From Bacteroidales bacterium (GTDB taxonomy: Bacteria > Bacteroidota > Bacteroidia > Bacteroidales > WCHB1-69), in assembly GCA_012838875.1 (NCBI GenBank), contig DUOL01000066.1, forward strand, positions 1 to 6,493: a stretch of DNA of 6,493 nt, read 5' to 3'. The translations under genes and the position numbers were made by a program. This document shows, in pieces, positions 6,471 through 6,493 of this stretch; the stretch's first letter is position 1; each line of letters begins with the position of its first letter. Below the pieces are notes generated by a model that saw nothing but the letters and a program-made list of their open reading frames with translations, made no database searches and was not told the DNA's origin.

Positions 6471-6493
6471 ATGAGCAAAAATACAACAAAAAA
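6471..6493 (+). CDS. Start of a plus-strand gene, truncated by the window edge
   Basis: An ATG at 6471 opens a frame reading MSKNTTKK to the window edge, with no stop. A well-placed Bacteroidota promoter lies just upstream, which is the main support for a real gene. The lysine- and threonine-rich start suggests a cytosolic, perhaps nucleic-acid-binding protein, but eight codons cannot identify it. No Shine-Dalgarno sequence is visible, which is normal for the phylum. Confidence 0.5.

Overview
The window looks like a stretch of a low-GC Bacteroidota chromosome, most likely Bacteroidales or a relative. The evidence is two large secreted proteins ending in the gliding-motility-associated (type B) C-terminal domain used by the type IX secretion system, a DUF4292-like envelope protein, promoter elements of the Bacteroidota TAnnTTTG type, and no clear Shine-Dalgarno sequences. 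No species can be named from the sequence alone.

Region 1 (1-596) is non-coding. It holds a GC-rich imperfect inverted repeat: the arms at 1-116 and 351-466 are about 85 percent alike over their best 106 bases. The arms flank an AT-rich core with a degenerate tandem motif, a small hairpin and a perfect 13-bp hairpin. A paired base change inside the arm hairpins suggests the folded structure is conserved. It is probably a dispersed, non-autonomous structured repeat or the end of a mobile element, cut by the left edge of the window.

Region 2 (597-6123, all minus strand) is a likely four-gene operon read from right to left: two tandem paralogous T9SS cargo proteins (612 and 611 aa), a DUF4292-family secreted protein (261 aa), and kdsD, the arabinose-5-phosphate isomerase that starts KDO synthesis for lipopolysaccharide. 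Gaps are 59, 34 and 10 bp. The two cargos share one architecture: signal peptide, cysteine-rich N-terminal module, three Ig-like modules, PKD domain and sorting domain. They clearly arose by duplication. The surface and envelope proteins plus the LPS-precursor enzyme make a cell-envelope theme, although a direct functional link between the cargos and kdsD is not shown.

Region 3 (6124-6493) is an AT-rich divergent intergenic region. A TAnnTTTG element faces the minus-strand operon. A second promoter, whose spacer carries a GC-rich inverted repeat, faces a plus-strand gene of which only the first eight codons are inside the window.
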